Assembly (NCBI RefSeq): GCF_022606295.1
Contig: NZ_JAHHZS010000007.1
Location: 1 to 64,000, forward strand
Source: Arthrobacter bambusae
Lineage (GTDB): Bacteria > Actinomycetota > Actinomycetes > Actinomycetales > Micrococcaceae
Reading direction: 5' to 3'
Length of the DNA: 64,000 nt
Below the pieces are notes generated by a model. That model searched no databases, was not told where the DNA came from, and saw only the letters and a program-made list of their open reading frames with translations. How positions within the stretch are numbered: position 1 is the stretch's first letter; each line of letters begins with the position of its first letter. Positions 27,661-37,084 of this stretch are shown piece after piece. Made by a program: the position numbers and the translations under genes.

Positions 27661-28824
27661 TCAATCGGGTGCGGCCCCCGTGCCGTCTGCCCTGTGCAAC
27701 GTCGGTTGTCTCGGCGGCGAGACGACAAACGGGACATATTCCTCGGTATTCGCGGCGCGTATCCGCACGGCATAGAACCCGCTTTCCAGGGATTCCGGGA
27801 CTGCGAGGGTGATCTGCGACTGCCATCTCTCGGGATCAGGCTGCCTGTCCAGCAGACGGATGGCGCCGTACCTTTCCGGCGCGGTCCTGAAGTTTTCGAT
27901 CGCGTTGCCAAGATGCCCCTGGACCGCCCTCAGCGGTGCATTCACGCAGCGGGCGTCAAAAGAACCGGTGATGTCGGGCACTTCATCGGGGTGGATGCCG
28001 TCGTCGGAAAGCCCTTGGGAGAAATCCCATGCCGCAAGTAGGGCAGGAGAGTCCAAGCGCCGGGCGTGCAGCCCCGGCAGATCCGAGGCACTTGTTGCGT
28101 TCGCGATGGCGTAGGGGGATTCAATCGTTCCCCTGAAGGATTCTTCGGCAGCCGTCCAGTGTGAAGTGAGCTTGGCGCTGGCGCCGATCATGATCGGCGC
28201 GGGCGTTAGCTGCGCGAGTCTGCAATGATCAGTTGTTGTCCGGGTTTTGCGGGCTCTCGGGGACGCTATACGTCGGGACCCCACGCCCGCGGAGCATGGT
28301 TTCTGAGACAGGGCCCCGAGACCTGATGCGAGGTCGTAGGTCGCGGCCACTTCGTACCAGATGCCCGGCTGGAGAGGTTCGGGGATGCTGAGCTCCATCC
28401 TGGCCTCGCCGTGGCCGGCCAAAAGCGTCAGCTTTCCCTTCTGAAGGAATATTCCGAATCCCGCGCCCATGCTTGTGTCCCACGCGGTGAGAACCGCTTG
28501 CCGGGCGGCCGTCGGCGCGTCGGAGCGTATGAAAGCCCCGAAGGTAACGCCAGCAGCCCCGCTGAAGACATTTTCGCTGCCTGGCACTTCCAGGTAGGGG
28601 TGGCGGCAAATTCCATGCCGGCGGCGTTCATATCGTGCATTGATACTGCTGCGCACCGCAGTTCCTCCCAGCTCCGGATTCGCTTCTTCGCCTCGGCTGC
28701 CTTTGAGACGCAGCAGTTGCGTCTCAAAACTGGATGCGCCCCGGCAAGTGATGGTGAAACAGATGCCCGCCGACGGGCTGACAGTGAACCGGTCCGCCTG
28801 CCCGTGAAGCTCAGGAGCGGCCAT
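27661..28824 (-). pseudogene. Truncated paralogue of the DMFase-like large subunit
   Basis: These 387 residues parallel the first half of the intact large subunit in order: LHGQADRFTVSPSAGICFTI, QLLRLKGSRGEEANPE, the laminin-G-like part (MIGASAKLTSHWTAAEESFR), then IHPDEVPDITGSFDARCVNA and GFYAVRIRAANTEEYVPFVV. The protein stops exactly where the catalytic DMFA2_C region should begin, after an unrelated tail (PTLHRADGTGAAPD), and only 120 bases remain before the permease gene. It has no catalytic domain. It is either a remnant or a stand-alone binding module; the start codon has only a weak ribosome site. Confidence 0.7.
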
Positions 28825-29182
28825 CGCTCAGGTCCTTCGTTCCGGCCTTGCCGCCGCACGAGGCGGGTCGGATTCGCTGATCGAGTAGGCAACTGTGCCC
28901 GCACGCCATGATGGATTCACCGGGTTTTGGCTCAATGCTTTTCACTTTGTGCTCTTTCACGACCGATACAAGGCTCACCGCTTTGTGTAATCAAGCCTAT
29001 GAATGCGGCCGCGCCTGCAGTATCGGTATTTATACGTACTGCCGAGCAACCGGGCGGACGAAGGCATGGAAATCACGGGGGCCGTTCAGATGTTGGAACC
29101 CGGGCATGAGCGACCCGGATCGTGAGCCGTATAATTAAGCCGCATACCCGGAGGACACGTTCCTCCTGTCTTGGAGGCCTTG
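28825..29182. promoter_or_regulatory. Divergent control region before the LuxR gene
   Basis: This 358-bp gap between divergent genes has a TATAAT -10 hexamer at 29130-29135 in front of the LuxR gene. It also has an 8-bp inverted pair, ACCGATAC (28962) and GTATCGGT (29020), and an interrupted palindrome ACAAgGC-TCACC-GCtTTGT at 28968-28986. These are candidate LuxR-type binding sites. No gene is evident. Confidence 0.45.
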
Positions 29183-30169
29183 ATGGTCAGCGGAAAGTCC
29201 CGGATTCTACTCAAGGCGGCTTTTGCTGCCGGTGCGGCGCAATATCACCTTGACGGTGCTGACCAGATCCTGCACATCCTGGCCGATGGCACCAGGCATG
29301 ACGCTGCGGCGTTGCTCTTCTGGGACCCAGTCCAAGCCCGGCATGATGTCTTGGCAAATGATGGCTACCAGCCGGAAACCCTGGCCGCGTTGGGCGACCC
29401 TTACGCTGCAACCAAGGCACATCGGAAGCTGTTGAAACTGCATCGACCGTTGCGCATTGATGACTTGAAGTACGACTACCGGGAAACCCGTCTGTATCAG
29501 ACCGCGCTGGCACCGGCAGGCTTTTCCGATGGGATGAGCACGTGCCTGATTTCCGACGATGGCCAATACTCGGGAATGCTCCATCTCTCGGCCGCTCATT
29601 TCCACAACTTCGACGATGATGCCCGGGACCTCATCGGCGCTCTCTCACCGATCGTCGCTGAGCTGTGCCGACGTCAAACCGCGGGTTACCCCACGCTCCG
29701 GCTTCGGGAAGATTGCAAAGCCGCCCTCTTCGACGGAGAGGACGATCCCCGCCCCGTCATCTCCAGGGCCATGAGCAGCGTGGTCTTCCGGCCGCATTTC
29801 CGCGAATTCGTCGCCCGGTTCCTCGCAGGCGACGCAGCTTCCGTCTCAGGGCTGTGGGCCACGGACAACGGCACGGTCGCGCTGGAAATCACCCGCACGG
29901 CCGCGGCATGGGCAGGACACCGTGACGTTGCCCTGATCGTTGAAACACCGATGGAACTTCCGTTCGGACTGACCACGAGGGAAGCGGAGGTCATCGATCG
30001 GATAACGGCGGGGCGCTCAAATCAGCAGATTGCCTCCGAACTCGGTATTTCCATCCGCACCGTCACAACACACGTGGAGAACATCCTCGTCAAGATGGCA
30101 CAGGAATCCCGCTCGGGTGTGGCCTCGGTGGCCATCGGTGCGGGCCTGCGTCGGCTCGACCTAAGGTAG
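29183..30169 (+). CDS. LuxR-family regulator with GAF-like sensor region
   Basis: A 328-residue regulator. Residues about 10-165 look like a GAF-type sensing domain (AAALLFWDPVQARHDVLAND, then GMSTCLISDDGQYSGMLHLS). The C-terminal LuxR helix-turn-helix is GLTTREAEVIDRITAGRSNQ followed by QIASELGISIRTVTTHVENI. I chose ATG 29183 because GGAGG lies five bases upstream; TTG 29171 is possible. It is divergent from the amidase/permease gene block. A LuxR-type protein is reported to activate dmfA1A2 in Paracoccus, so it is a reasonable candidate regulator here. Confidence 0.83.
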   Translation: MVSGKSRILLKAAFAAGAAQYHLDGADQILHILADGTRHDAAALLFWDPVQARHDVLANDGYQPETLAALGDPYAATKAHRKLLKLHRPLRIDDLKYDYRETRLYQTALAPAGFSDGMSTCLISDDGQYSGMLHLSAAHFHNFDDDARDLIGALSPIVAELCRRQTAGYPTLRLREDCKAALFDGEDDPRPVISRAMSSVVFRPHFREFVARFLAGDAASVSGLWATDNGTVALEITRTAAAWAGHRDVALIVETPMELPFGLTTREAEVIDRITAGRSNQQIASELGISIRTVTTHVENILVKMAQESRSGVASVAIGAGLRRLDLR

Positions 30170-30841
30170 CGACCGTCGTTGCGGAGGCGCAACGCAGTCA
30201 GGCCCTTCACGGACCTTGGAACAGGATCGGGCGCCAAGGGTTCGTCGTCCGGGCCTGCATTCCAAGATATGGACTGACGTGCCAGTTGTTTTGTCTTGTA
30301 AGTCTTGCGTTTTGAGACGGAGGGGTTACTAGACACGTCAATCGGACTTCTGACCCTGCAAGACCAAGAACTAATTACTGACTTTGAGAGAACCAGACCC
30401 GCCTGGCTACCAACCACCATCTCCAAGTAGGCGGACCAGGAAAGCCGCGCGGGCTTCCACAGATTCCTCGGTGTGTATAGCCCCACACTCTTGGGCCGGG
30501 AGGCGTGCAGTCGGTCGCAGCACGAAACCTGAAAGTCAGGCGCCGCCTCCCGGGCCAAATCACCTTCCAAGGACAGGTTGCAGGTCCACATGTCACTCGA
30601 GAAGGACTCATTGCTGGCGATCGCGATGGAGTTCTTTTCCTCCACTCGGTGAGGACCGGGAACAGCAGTTCGGCGCGGCGGAGGTAGTGACTGCAGGGCA
30701 GCGGCAAGGCGTTCAAACCCACGCGCGCCAGGGGACTCTCTATTTCAGGCGCGTGCCCTGGCCGGCAAGCTGGGCCGCCGTCGTCCACCCGCCGCGTTGA
30801 TTGGGTGGGTCTGAAACCATCCGGCGGTTGGGCAGCCATGG
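30170..30841. other. Gene-free gap between convergent genes
   Basis: About 670 bases between the LuxR gene and a GH32 gene. Open frames here (such as 30384-30800 on plus and 30022-30645 on minus) have no recognisable domain and no good ribosome site. A weak stem CACGCGC/GCGCGTG (30720-30726 with 30749-30755) may help end transcription of the GH32 operon. Confidence 0.4.
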
Positions 30842-32335
30842 TCAGGCGAGGGTGATGAGCCTGAGCGAAGTGACCTTTGCTGTTCCTCCGGTGGTGTACA
30901 GCGATACGCCGGTGCTGGAGGGGTCTGGGAAGACCAGTTCGGTGAGGGTGATTTCTCCGTCTTGGGCGAAGATCTCCACAGAGCAGTGGTCAACGAAAAT
31001 GCGCAGGTTATACGCTCCATCCACGGCACGCAGGGGCGCGGTGTCGATCGATGCGAAGGCGCTGTGGAACGCCGTGTTGCCCGAGACCGTTCGATCCACG
31101 AGCAGTCTGCCGTCACCCGGACGGATGCCGATCCTTATACCTTCGTTGCCGTTGCCGCGGATCACGAGGCCAAATTCCTCTGCGGAACCGGGCACAAACG
31201 TTACCTCGATGAGTTGCACGGAGCCCCCGCCTGCCACGGAACGGATGCCATCGACGTCCAGCTCTGTGTAGGCAACTGTGCGGGTAAGCGCTGCGGGGTC
31301 AATCACGGCCTGCTGGGTGAGGTGCGGTGCCCCTTCAGAGGTGACGAGCGAGACCTCGCGTACAAGCGACATGGGGCTTCGCCACGGGGAGGTTGGAATG
31401 TCGTTGCCGTACTGCCAGTTGTTCATCCAGGCCATCGTGAGCCGGCGACCGTCCGGAACGTTGCTGAAGGACACAGCCGCGTAGTAGTCCCGGCCCCAGT
31501 CGAGCCAAAGATACTCGGCCATGTGCGCCGGATCCTGGTCGCCTCCAGTGACCGTGGTTTCGGACCTGAACGTCACGCCGTCAAAGTCTCCCACGAAGTA
31601 CTGTCCAGCAGATCCTCCGTTCGGCCCGCCGGGATTGAGGTTAACGGTCAGCACCCATCTGATCAGGTCCTCGTTCCCGTCAAGTGGCAGAGGAAACAGG
31701 TCAGGACATTCCCAGACTCCGCCAGTAGCGTTGGCCGGCCCAAAACTGCTGAGGTAGTCCCAGCTCTTCAGGTCATCCGAACGGTACATCACGACCGTGA
31801 AATCCAGTGCCTCGACAGCGACCATTACCCAATAGGCGCCGGCCGGGCCGTTGTAGCGGAACACCTTCGGGTCGCGGAAGTTCGCGGAATTGCGGTTCAG
31901 GACCGGGTTTCCGTGGTACTTGGACCAGGTGTAGCCGCCGTCCGTGCTCCACGCGAGTGACTGGGCCTGGATCCCGGCGTGCTGTGAGTTCTCCTTGTAG
32001 GCACTTGTGTAGATGGCGACCAGGGGTGCAGCAGTTCCGTCGCCGAAGCCGCTGGTGTTGTGCTGGTCGTAAACGACGCTGCCGGAGAAGATGTCCTCGT
32101 ATTCGTCGCAGGCAATAGCGACGGGTTGCTCTGTCCACGTGATGAGGTTCGTGGAGGTGGCGTGCCCCCAGGACATGTTTCCCCAGACATTCCCAAAGGG
32201 GTTGTTCTGGTAGTAGAGGTGGTAATTACCCTCGTAGTAGATGAGGCCGTTGGGGTCATTGAGCCAGGTGTCCTTGCTGGCGTAATGCATCGCCGGCCGG
32301 AAAGCCTCACGTGTGGGCGCGGTTACCGCAGTCAT
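30842..32335 (-). CDS. Cytoplasmic GH32 fructan hydrolase
   Basis: A 497-residue glycoside hydrolase family 32 enzyme that removes beta-linked fructose. All three catalytic signatures are present: nucleophile Asp27 in WLNDPNG, Asp155 in FRDPKVF and acid/base Glu209 in WECPDLF. A five-bladed propeller is followed by the C-terminal beta sandwich with LRIFVDHCSVEIFAQDGE. There is no signal peptide. WMNNWQYGNDIPTSPWRSPM is typical of exo-acting levanase/inulinase types. It is the last gene of the operon with the Dpp-type importer and a second GH32, so it probably acts on imported fructo-oligosaccharides. Confidence 0.92.
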   Translation of the reverse strand: MTAVTAPTREAFRPAMHYASKDTWLNDPNGLIYYEGNYHLYYQNNPFGNVWGNMSWGHATSTNLITWTEQPVAIACDEYEDIFSGSVVYDQHNTSGFGDGTAAPLVAIYTSAYKENSQHAGIQAQSLAWSTDGGYTWSKYHGNPVLNRNSANFRDPKVFRYNGPAGAYWVMVAVEALDFTVVMYRSDDLKSWDYLSSFGPANATGGVWECPDLFPLPLDGNEDLIRWVLTVNLNPGGPNGGSAGQYFVGDFDGVTFRSETTVTGGDQDPAHMAEYLWLDWGRDYYAAVSFSNVPDGRRLTMAWMNNWQYGNDIPTSPWRSPMSLVREVSLVTSEGAPHLTQQAVIDPAALTRTVAYTELDVDGIRSVAGGGSVQLIEVTFVPGSAEEFGLVIRGNGNEGIRIGIRPGDGRLLVDRTVSGNTAFHSAFASIDTAPLRAVDGAYNLRIFVDHCSVEIFAQDGEITLTELVFPDPSSTGVSLYTTGGTAKVTSLRLITLA

Positions 32336-32568
32336 GAATCAAAGTCTCGTTTCATTTCGTCTTCCTGAGGAAGGGTGGGTGCGGCCATCCAGCCGGCGAA
32401 CGGTGCGGGGCGCTGTTCGGCGGCTGGACGGATGCTGGGGTTGGCAGTTGCTCTTGTATAGGTCGTACGTCTGCTTCGCGGCGGGATGCCCGCGGCCGTG
32501 AGCTGGATGTCTTAGGTGATTGAGCGATTTGGTGATGACTCCAAAGGCGGGAGAGGTCGGATCCTGAG

Positions 32569-34125
32569 TTAGGGGAAGAGGTTCCGAGCTTCTCCAAAGA
32601 TCTCAGCCATGGTCCAGGCATCGAAGGAGAGCAGCCTCACGGTACCTTCGGCGGTCAGGCTCACGTGCTCGCCGGCCAGGGTCGGGTAAACGCGGGCGGT
32701 GAGCGGCTTGCCGTTGGCGAAAATTTCGACGGCGGACCGGTCCACCAGGACGCGCAGGTGCACCCGGCCGTCGGGCATCGGGAGTGGTCCGGCCTTGTCG
32801 TCGACATCAACGGTTGGATCGAGGCTGCTCTGAGTACGGTCGAGGCGGAGTGTGCCTTGGCTGCCGCCTTCAGTGGTCCGGCGCAGCTCGATCACTGTTT
32901 CCTCCTTGGAACTGCCGGAGACACCATTGTCAGCTGATCCCAGCAAGCCCAGCCGCAGCACGGCACCAGGCTCGAGCTGCAAATCCAGTTCGAGGTCCAG
33001 TTGGTTGCCGGACACCCCGGTCGGCACAGGTGCCCCGGGCACCAATTCCTGTACCGGCAGGCCGACGTGGTCCCGGCGCAGCTTCTCGATTTCAGGCACG
33101 GGCGCGAACACCAGGGATCCGTCGTCGGCCAGGGTGGTGACGCGCGGCAAACTCATGACGCCCGACCACCCGGCCTCGATCATCGCGGCATTGCTGCGGC
33201 CTTCCTGAAGCCAGCCAAACATGATGCGTCGGCCGGACTGATCCTGGAAGGACTGTGGCGCGTAGAAGAACCGTCCTCCGTAGTCGAGCCGATGCAGCCC
33301 GGTCGGCTCGAAGGTGTTTTCCGAATAGCGGCCGGTCCAGTACAGCGGGTGTCTGGTGTCGCCGTTGTCCCATGCGGAAAAGACCAGCACGTCGGGCGCG
33401 TCGCCAGAAGTAGGAACCGTACCCAACGAGCCCCCGCCTGCCCGGAACAGGTCAACGCATTCCCACATGGTCCCGGTCCAGTCGGTTTCGGCAGGATCGC
33501 CCTGGGAGGCGTCGCCGATGAACAGGGGCCCGACGTATTCCCAGGAGCGCAGGTCGCGGGACTCGTACAGGAACGCAGTTCCGCCGCGCCCACGGATGCC
33601 CGATCCCACCAACTGCCGCCAGATGGAACCCTCGCGCCAGACGCAGTGATCGCGATACGCCGTGATGTCCACGCCGGCCGGTGGAGCTGCGATGACCGGG
33701 TTCTGAGGAATTTTGCTCCAGCTCAGGAGGTCTGCGGATCCGACGGCAACGCAGGGCAACTCCTGCTCGCCCAGCCGTCCCGAGTACACCAACGTGGGTG
33801 TTCCGCCGTCGTTCACCAACACCCCCGACCAGCAGCCGTCGGCGTCCGGACCTGCGGAAGGTTCCAGTGCCACCGGCTGGTCCGTCCAGCGGACGAGGTC
33901 GGTGCTGGTGGCGTGGCCCCACTGGATGCGGTGGTGGAAGGCGCCTTCGGGGTTGTACTGGTAGAAGAGGTGATAGGTGCCGTTCCACTGGCTCACGCCG
34001 TTGGGGTCGTTCAGCCAACCGGCCGGGGACACGAAATGGAAGCGCGGCCGAAGGGGGTCCGCATCGGCGCGGGCAATCAGTTCGTCCTGGGGAACGGTGC
34101 CGAGTGGGTGCGTCGATTCAGTCAT
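32569..34125 (-). CDS. Cytoplasmic GH32 beta-fructosidase (sucrose-hydrolase-like)
   Basis: A 518-residue GH32 enzyme without a signal peptide. Catalytic residues are Asp40 in WLNDPNG, Asp159 in YRDHCVW and Glu222 in WECVDLF. The RDH box and EC-V-DLF pattern resemble bacterial sucrose/sucrose-6-phosphate hydrolases more than levanases, unlike the neighbouring GH32. The C-terminal sandwich has LRVLVDRSAVEIFANGKPLT. Its ATG overlaps the stop of the ABC ATPase gene by four bases, so it is translated with the importer. The following 233 bases up to the next GH32 gene contain no gene. Confidence 0.92.
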   Translation of the reverse strand: MTESTHPLGTVPQDELIARADADPLRPRFHFVSPAGWLNDPNGVSQWNGTYHLFYQYNPEGAFHHRIQWGHATSTDLVRWTDQPVALEPSAGPDADGCWSGVLVNDGGTPTLVYSGRLGEQELPCVAVGSADLLSWSKIPQNPVIAAPPAGVDITAYRDHCVWREGSIWRQLVGSGIRGRGGTAFLYESRDLRSWEYVGPLFIGDASQGDPAETDWTGTMWECVDLFRAGGGSLGTVPTSGDAPDVLVFSAWDNGDTRHPLYWTGRYSENTFEPTGLHRLDYGGRFFYAPQSFQDQSGRRIMFGWLQEGRSNAAMIEAGWSGVMSLPRVTTLADDGSLVFAPVPEIEKLRRDHVGLPVQELVPGAPVPTGVSGNQLDLELDLQLEPGAVLRLGLLGSADNGVSGSSKEETVIELRRTTEGGSQGTLRLDRTQSSLDPTVDVDDKAGPLPMPDGRVHLRVLVDRSAVEIFANGKPLTARVYPTLAGEHVSLTAEGTVRLLSFDAWTMAEIFGEARNLFP

Positions 34126-35192
34126 GCGGAGGCCTTGTTATCGGTAGGTTCAGTTGCCAGGGCGTGGCCGCCGGCTCCAGCCTGCGGGCGGTAGAGGTGG
34201 CAGCGCACCCAGTGGCGGTTTTCGGGGTCGCCCACACCGTGGCGAACGGGTTCCTCGGCCGAGCAGGCCTGGTTTGGGTCGCCGTCGAAAGCGCAGCTGG
34301 TCGAAGCCATCACAGCCTGCCGCAGCTCGGCCCGGCGGACGGGATCGTAGGAGCCCGCCCTGGCCGGATCCGGGACGGCTGAGACCAGCAGTTGCGTGTA
34401 CGGGTGGGCCGCATTGGCCAGGAGGTCCAAGGACTCGCCCTCTTCAACGAGCTCACCGGCGAACATGACGGCCGTCCGATCCGCTAGGTATCGGGCCGAA
34501 GCGAGGTCGTGTGTGATGTAGAGCATGGAGATTCCCTGCTCATCGCGGAGTTTGCGCATCAGGTTCAGAACACCGATGCGGACCGAAACATCCAGCATGG
34601 AGGTGGGTTCGTCAGCGAGGATGACCTGTGGTTCCACGGCGAGGGCCCGGGCGATCGCGACTCGCTGGCGCTGCCCGCCGGAGAGCTCGTGCGGGTAGGA
34701 GTTCAGCATGTCGGCCTGCAGGCCTACGGTAGTCATAAGCTCCTCGAGTCGCTGCCGTGTCTCTGTCTCGGAGCTGCCGCCCTTCCGGTGGATCGCCAGC
34801 GACCTCCGCAGGAAATGCTCCACCCTGTGGGCAGGATTCAGCGAGCCGAAGGGATCCTGGAAGACCATCTGCAGTTGGGAGCGGAAGGCGCGCGATGCCT
34901 GGAAGCGGTCGCGCTTGAGGACGTCGACGCCGTCGATCAGGATCTCCCCGGCGCTCGGTCGTTCCAGCCGGGCAACGCAGCGGGCCAGGGTGCTCTTACC
35001 CGACCCGGACTCTCCCACGAGGGCCACGATTTCTCCGCGGCCAATGGCCAGGTCTACGCCGTGCAGGGCCCGGACGGACTCCCGGGAGAACAAACCACCT
35101 AGAGGGAAAGACTTTCCTAGTCCGCGGACCTCGAGGGCCGCAGCTTCTGTGTCGGCGGAGGGGCGCCGGGATGACAGCACAGCGTGGCTCAT
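34122..35192 (-). CDS. Dpp/Opp-type ABC importer ATPase (second subunit)
   Basis: A 356-residue ATPase of the oligopeptide/nickel importer family. It shows Walker A GESGSGKST, Q-loop MVFQDPFGSLNP, signature LSGGQRQRVAIARAL, and Walker B VILADEPTSMLD. The C-terminus has the oligopeptide-transporter cysteine motif (CAFDGDPNQACSAEEP). It overlaps by four bases both the preceding ATPase and the following GH32 gene. Although the family name is peptide importer, the gene context indicates fructo-oligosaccharide uptake. Confidence 0.9.
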   Translation of the reverse strand: MSHAVLSSRRPSADTEAAALEVRGLGKSFPLGGLFSRESVRALHGVDLAIGRGEIVALVGESGSGKSTLARCVARLERPSAGEILIDGVDVLKRDRFQASRAFRSQLQMVFQDPFGSLNPAHRVEHFLRRSLAIHRKGGSSETETRQRLEELMTTVGLQADMLNSYPHELSGGQRQRVAIARALAVEPQVILADEPTSMLDVSVRIGVLNLMRKLRDEQGISMLYITHDLASARYLADRTAVMFAGELVEEGESLDLLANAAHPYTQLLVSAVPDPARAGSYDPVRRAELRQAVMASTSCAFDGDPNQACSAEEPVRHGVGDPENRHWVRCHLYRPQAGAGGHALATEPTDNKASA

Positions 35193-36151
35193 CGTGCGGC
35201 TCCTTCCATGATGGCGGTGTCAGCCGCTGAAGCGTCGGCACTGACAGGTGCCACGAAATGGCCGGGTGCTGCTTCGGTGAGGTCGGGGATGTTCCGGAAC
35301 TTCACGCCGTCGGGCAGTCCGGTCAGCGGAACCCGCGGACCGGTGAGCGGTGGGAACGCACCCATGAGGGCCTGAGTGTAGGGGTGGCGGGGGTTGGCGT
35401 AGACGTCCTGGGCTTTCGCGGTCTCCACGATCCGGCCTCCGTACATCACGGCCATGCGGTGCGAGAGCTCCACCATGAGGGACATGTCGTGGGTGATGAA
35501 GAGGACGGAGAATCCCAGTTCGCGTTGGAGTTCCTTGATTTGGGCCATGATTTCCTGCTGGACCACCACGTCCAGGGCCGTGGTGGGTTCGTCGAGGATC
35601 AGCAGCGACGGCTTGAGCGCTACGGCCATCGCGATCACCGCACGCTGGCGCATGCCGCCCGAAAGCTGGTGCGGGTAGGACTTGAGTCGAGCGGGGTCGA
35701 TCCTGACAAGTTCCAGCAGCTGGCCCGCGCGTCGGAGGGATTCCTTGCGGGAGTAGCCGGCGTGTGTGGTGAAGATGTCCACGATCTGCTCGCCGATGGT
35801 GAGCACAGGGTTGAGCGAGTTCATGGCCGATTGGAAGACCATAGCGACGTCCTGCCAGCGGAAGCCCCGCAGTTCCTCCGGGCTCATGGCCAGGACATCC
35901 TTGCCGCCGAAGGAGATGCTGCCGCCGGCGATCTTCGCGGGATCCTTCAGGAGGCGCATGATCGAGTTGGCGATGGTGGACTTTCCACAGCCGGACTCGC
36001 CCGCCAGCCCGAACACTTCACCGGTGCCGATGCTGAAGGAAACACGGTCGACGGCGGTGGTGGAGCGGGTGTCGCCGATGTACTTGACGCTGAGGTTCTT
36101 GACGTCCAGGACGGGCTCATGGGAGCCGAAGGAAACTTGTGAGACTGTCAC
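35189..36151 (-). CDS. Dpp/Opp-type ABC importer ATPase (first subunit)
   Basis: A 320-residue ATPase with Walker A GESGCGKST, Q-loop MVFQSAMNSLNPVLT, signature LSGGMRQRAVIAMA and Walker B LLILDEPTTALD. The ending GAFPPLTGPRVPLTGLPDGV is the usual DppD-type C-terminal region; the cysteines that some members carry there are absent. Four-base overlaps with both neighbours show tight translational coupling in the importer operon. Confidence 0.9.
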   Translation of the reverse strand: MTVSQVSFGSHEPVLDVKNLSVKYIGDTRSTTAVDRVSFSIGTGEVFGLAGESGCGKSTIANSIMRLLKDPAKIAGGSISFGGKDVLAMSPEELRGFRWQDVAMVFQSAMNSLNPVLTIGEQIVDIFTTHAGYSRKESLRRAGQLLELVRIDPARLKSYPHQLSGGMRQRAVIAMAVALKPSLLILDEPTTALDVVVQQEIMAQIKELQRELGFSVLFITHDMSLMVELSHRMAVMYGGRIVETAKAQDVYANPRHPYTQALMGAFPPLTGPRVPLTGLPDGVKFRNIPDLTEAAPGHFVAPVSADASAADTAIMEGAAR

Positions 36152-37074
36152 TTGCCGGCGCTCCTTTCGGTATTCTTTGGGGTTTTGATCTTCCGTAGCC
36201 GCGGATTAGTGACTTCGTCCACGGCATAGTTGATGAGGGCCAGTGCGAACGCGACCAGCGCGATGCAGACACCCGAGGGAACGAAGACCCACCAGCTGCC
36301 GGTCAGGAGGGCGCCCTCGTTGCCGGCCCAGAAGAGGTTGTTGCCCCAGGAAACGGTGCTCACGTCGCCCAGGCCAAGGAACTCCAGGCCTGCTTGGGCG
36401 CCGATGCCGTAGATCACGCAGCCGAGCAGGGTTCCCATGACGATCGAGGCCATGTTCGGGAGGATTTCCCGGAACATGATCCGGCCCGCCCGTTCGCCGG
36501 ACACCACGGCCGCGGCCACGAAGTCCTTTGAGCGGATGGACAACGCCTGGGAGCGCAGTACACGTGCCGAACCAGCCCAGCCGGTGACCACGAGGACCAG
36601 GATCACGGTTCCCAAACCCGGCGGCAGGAACGCGGCCAGGATGACAAGGAGCGGGAGTCCGGGCAGGAGCAGGAAGACGTTGGTCACCAGGGACAGTGCT
36701 TCGTCAATGAACTTGCCGAAGTACGCCGACGCCAGGCCCACCAAAATGCCGATGAAGGTGGATGCGAAGCCCACAGTCAACCCGACGAACAGGGAACTGC
36801 GGGAGCCATGGACAGTCAGGGCAAGCACATCCTGACCTTTGGCCGTGGTGCCGAGCCAGTGCTCGGGAGACGGTTCCAGCGAGGCCATCGCGGTGATCCG
36901 CGATGGGTCTCCGGGGAACAGCACGGGGGCCAGCAACGCGAGCGCGATGAACACGAGCATCACGATCATGCCCACCAGGGCCTTCTTGTTGGTGATAAGT
37001 CCGTGGACGAAACTGCGGTTGGGCTTGCGGGCAGCTGTGGGCTCAGTGGGCTGCTTGAGAATTGCGGTTGTCAT
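36148..37074 (-). CDS. Dpp/Opp-type ABC importer permease (DppC-like)
   Basis: A 308-residue inner-membrane permease. It has an N-terminal OppC-N helix (LVGMIVMLVFIALALLAPVL), the segment EHWLGTTAKGQDVLALTVHG and the cytoplasmic EAA loop in the form AAAVVSGERAGRIMFREILP. Five further helices are visible. ATG 37074 is preceded by GAGGGA. It follows the DppB-like gene by ten bases. Confidence 0.9.
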   Translation of the reverse strand: MTTAILKQPTEPTAARKPNRSFVHGLITNKKALVGMIVMLVFIALALLAPVLFPGDPSRITAMASLEPSPEHWLGTTAKGQDVLALTVHGSRSSLFVGLTVGFASTFIGILVGLASAYFGKFIDEALSLVTNVFLLLPGLPLLVILAAFLPPGLGTVILVLVVTGWAGSARVLRSQALSIRSKDFVAAAVVSGERAGRIMFREILPNMASIVMGTLLGCVIYGIGAQAGLEFLGLGDVSTVSWGNNLFWAGNEGALLTGSWWVFVPSGVCIALVAFALALINYAVDEVTNPRLRKIKTPKNTERSAGK

Positions 37075-37084
37075 GATGGGTCCC

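Noticed and set aside
30384..30800. 138-residue plus-strand frame in the gap after the LuxR gene
   Set aside because: Arg/Pro/Ser-rich translation with no motif and no ribosome site; treated as noncoding.
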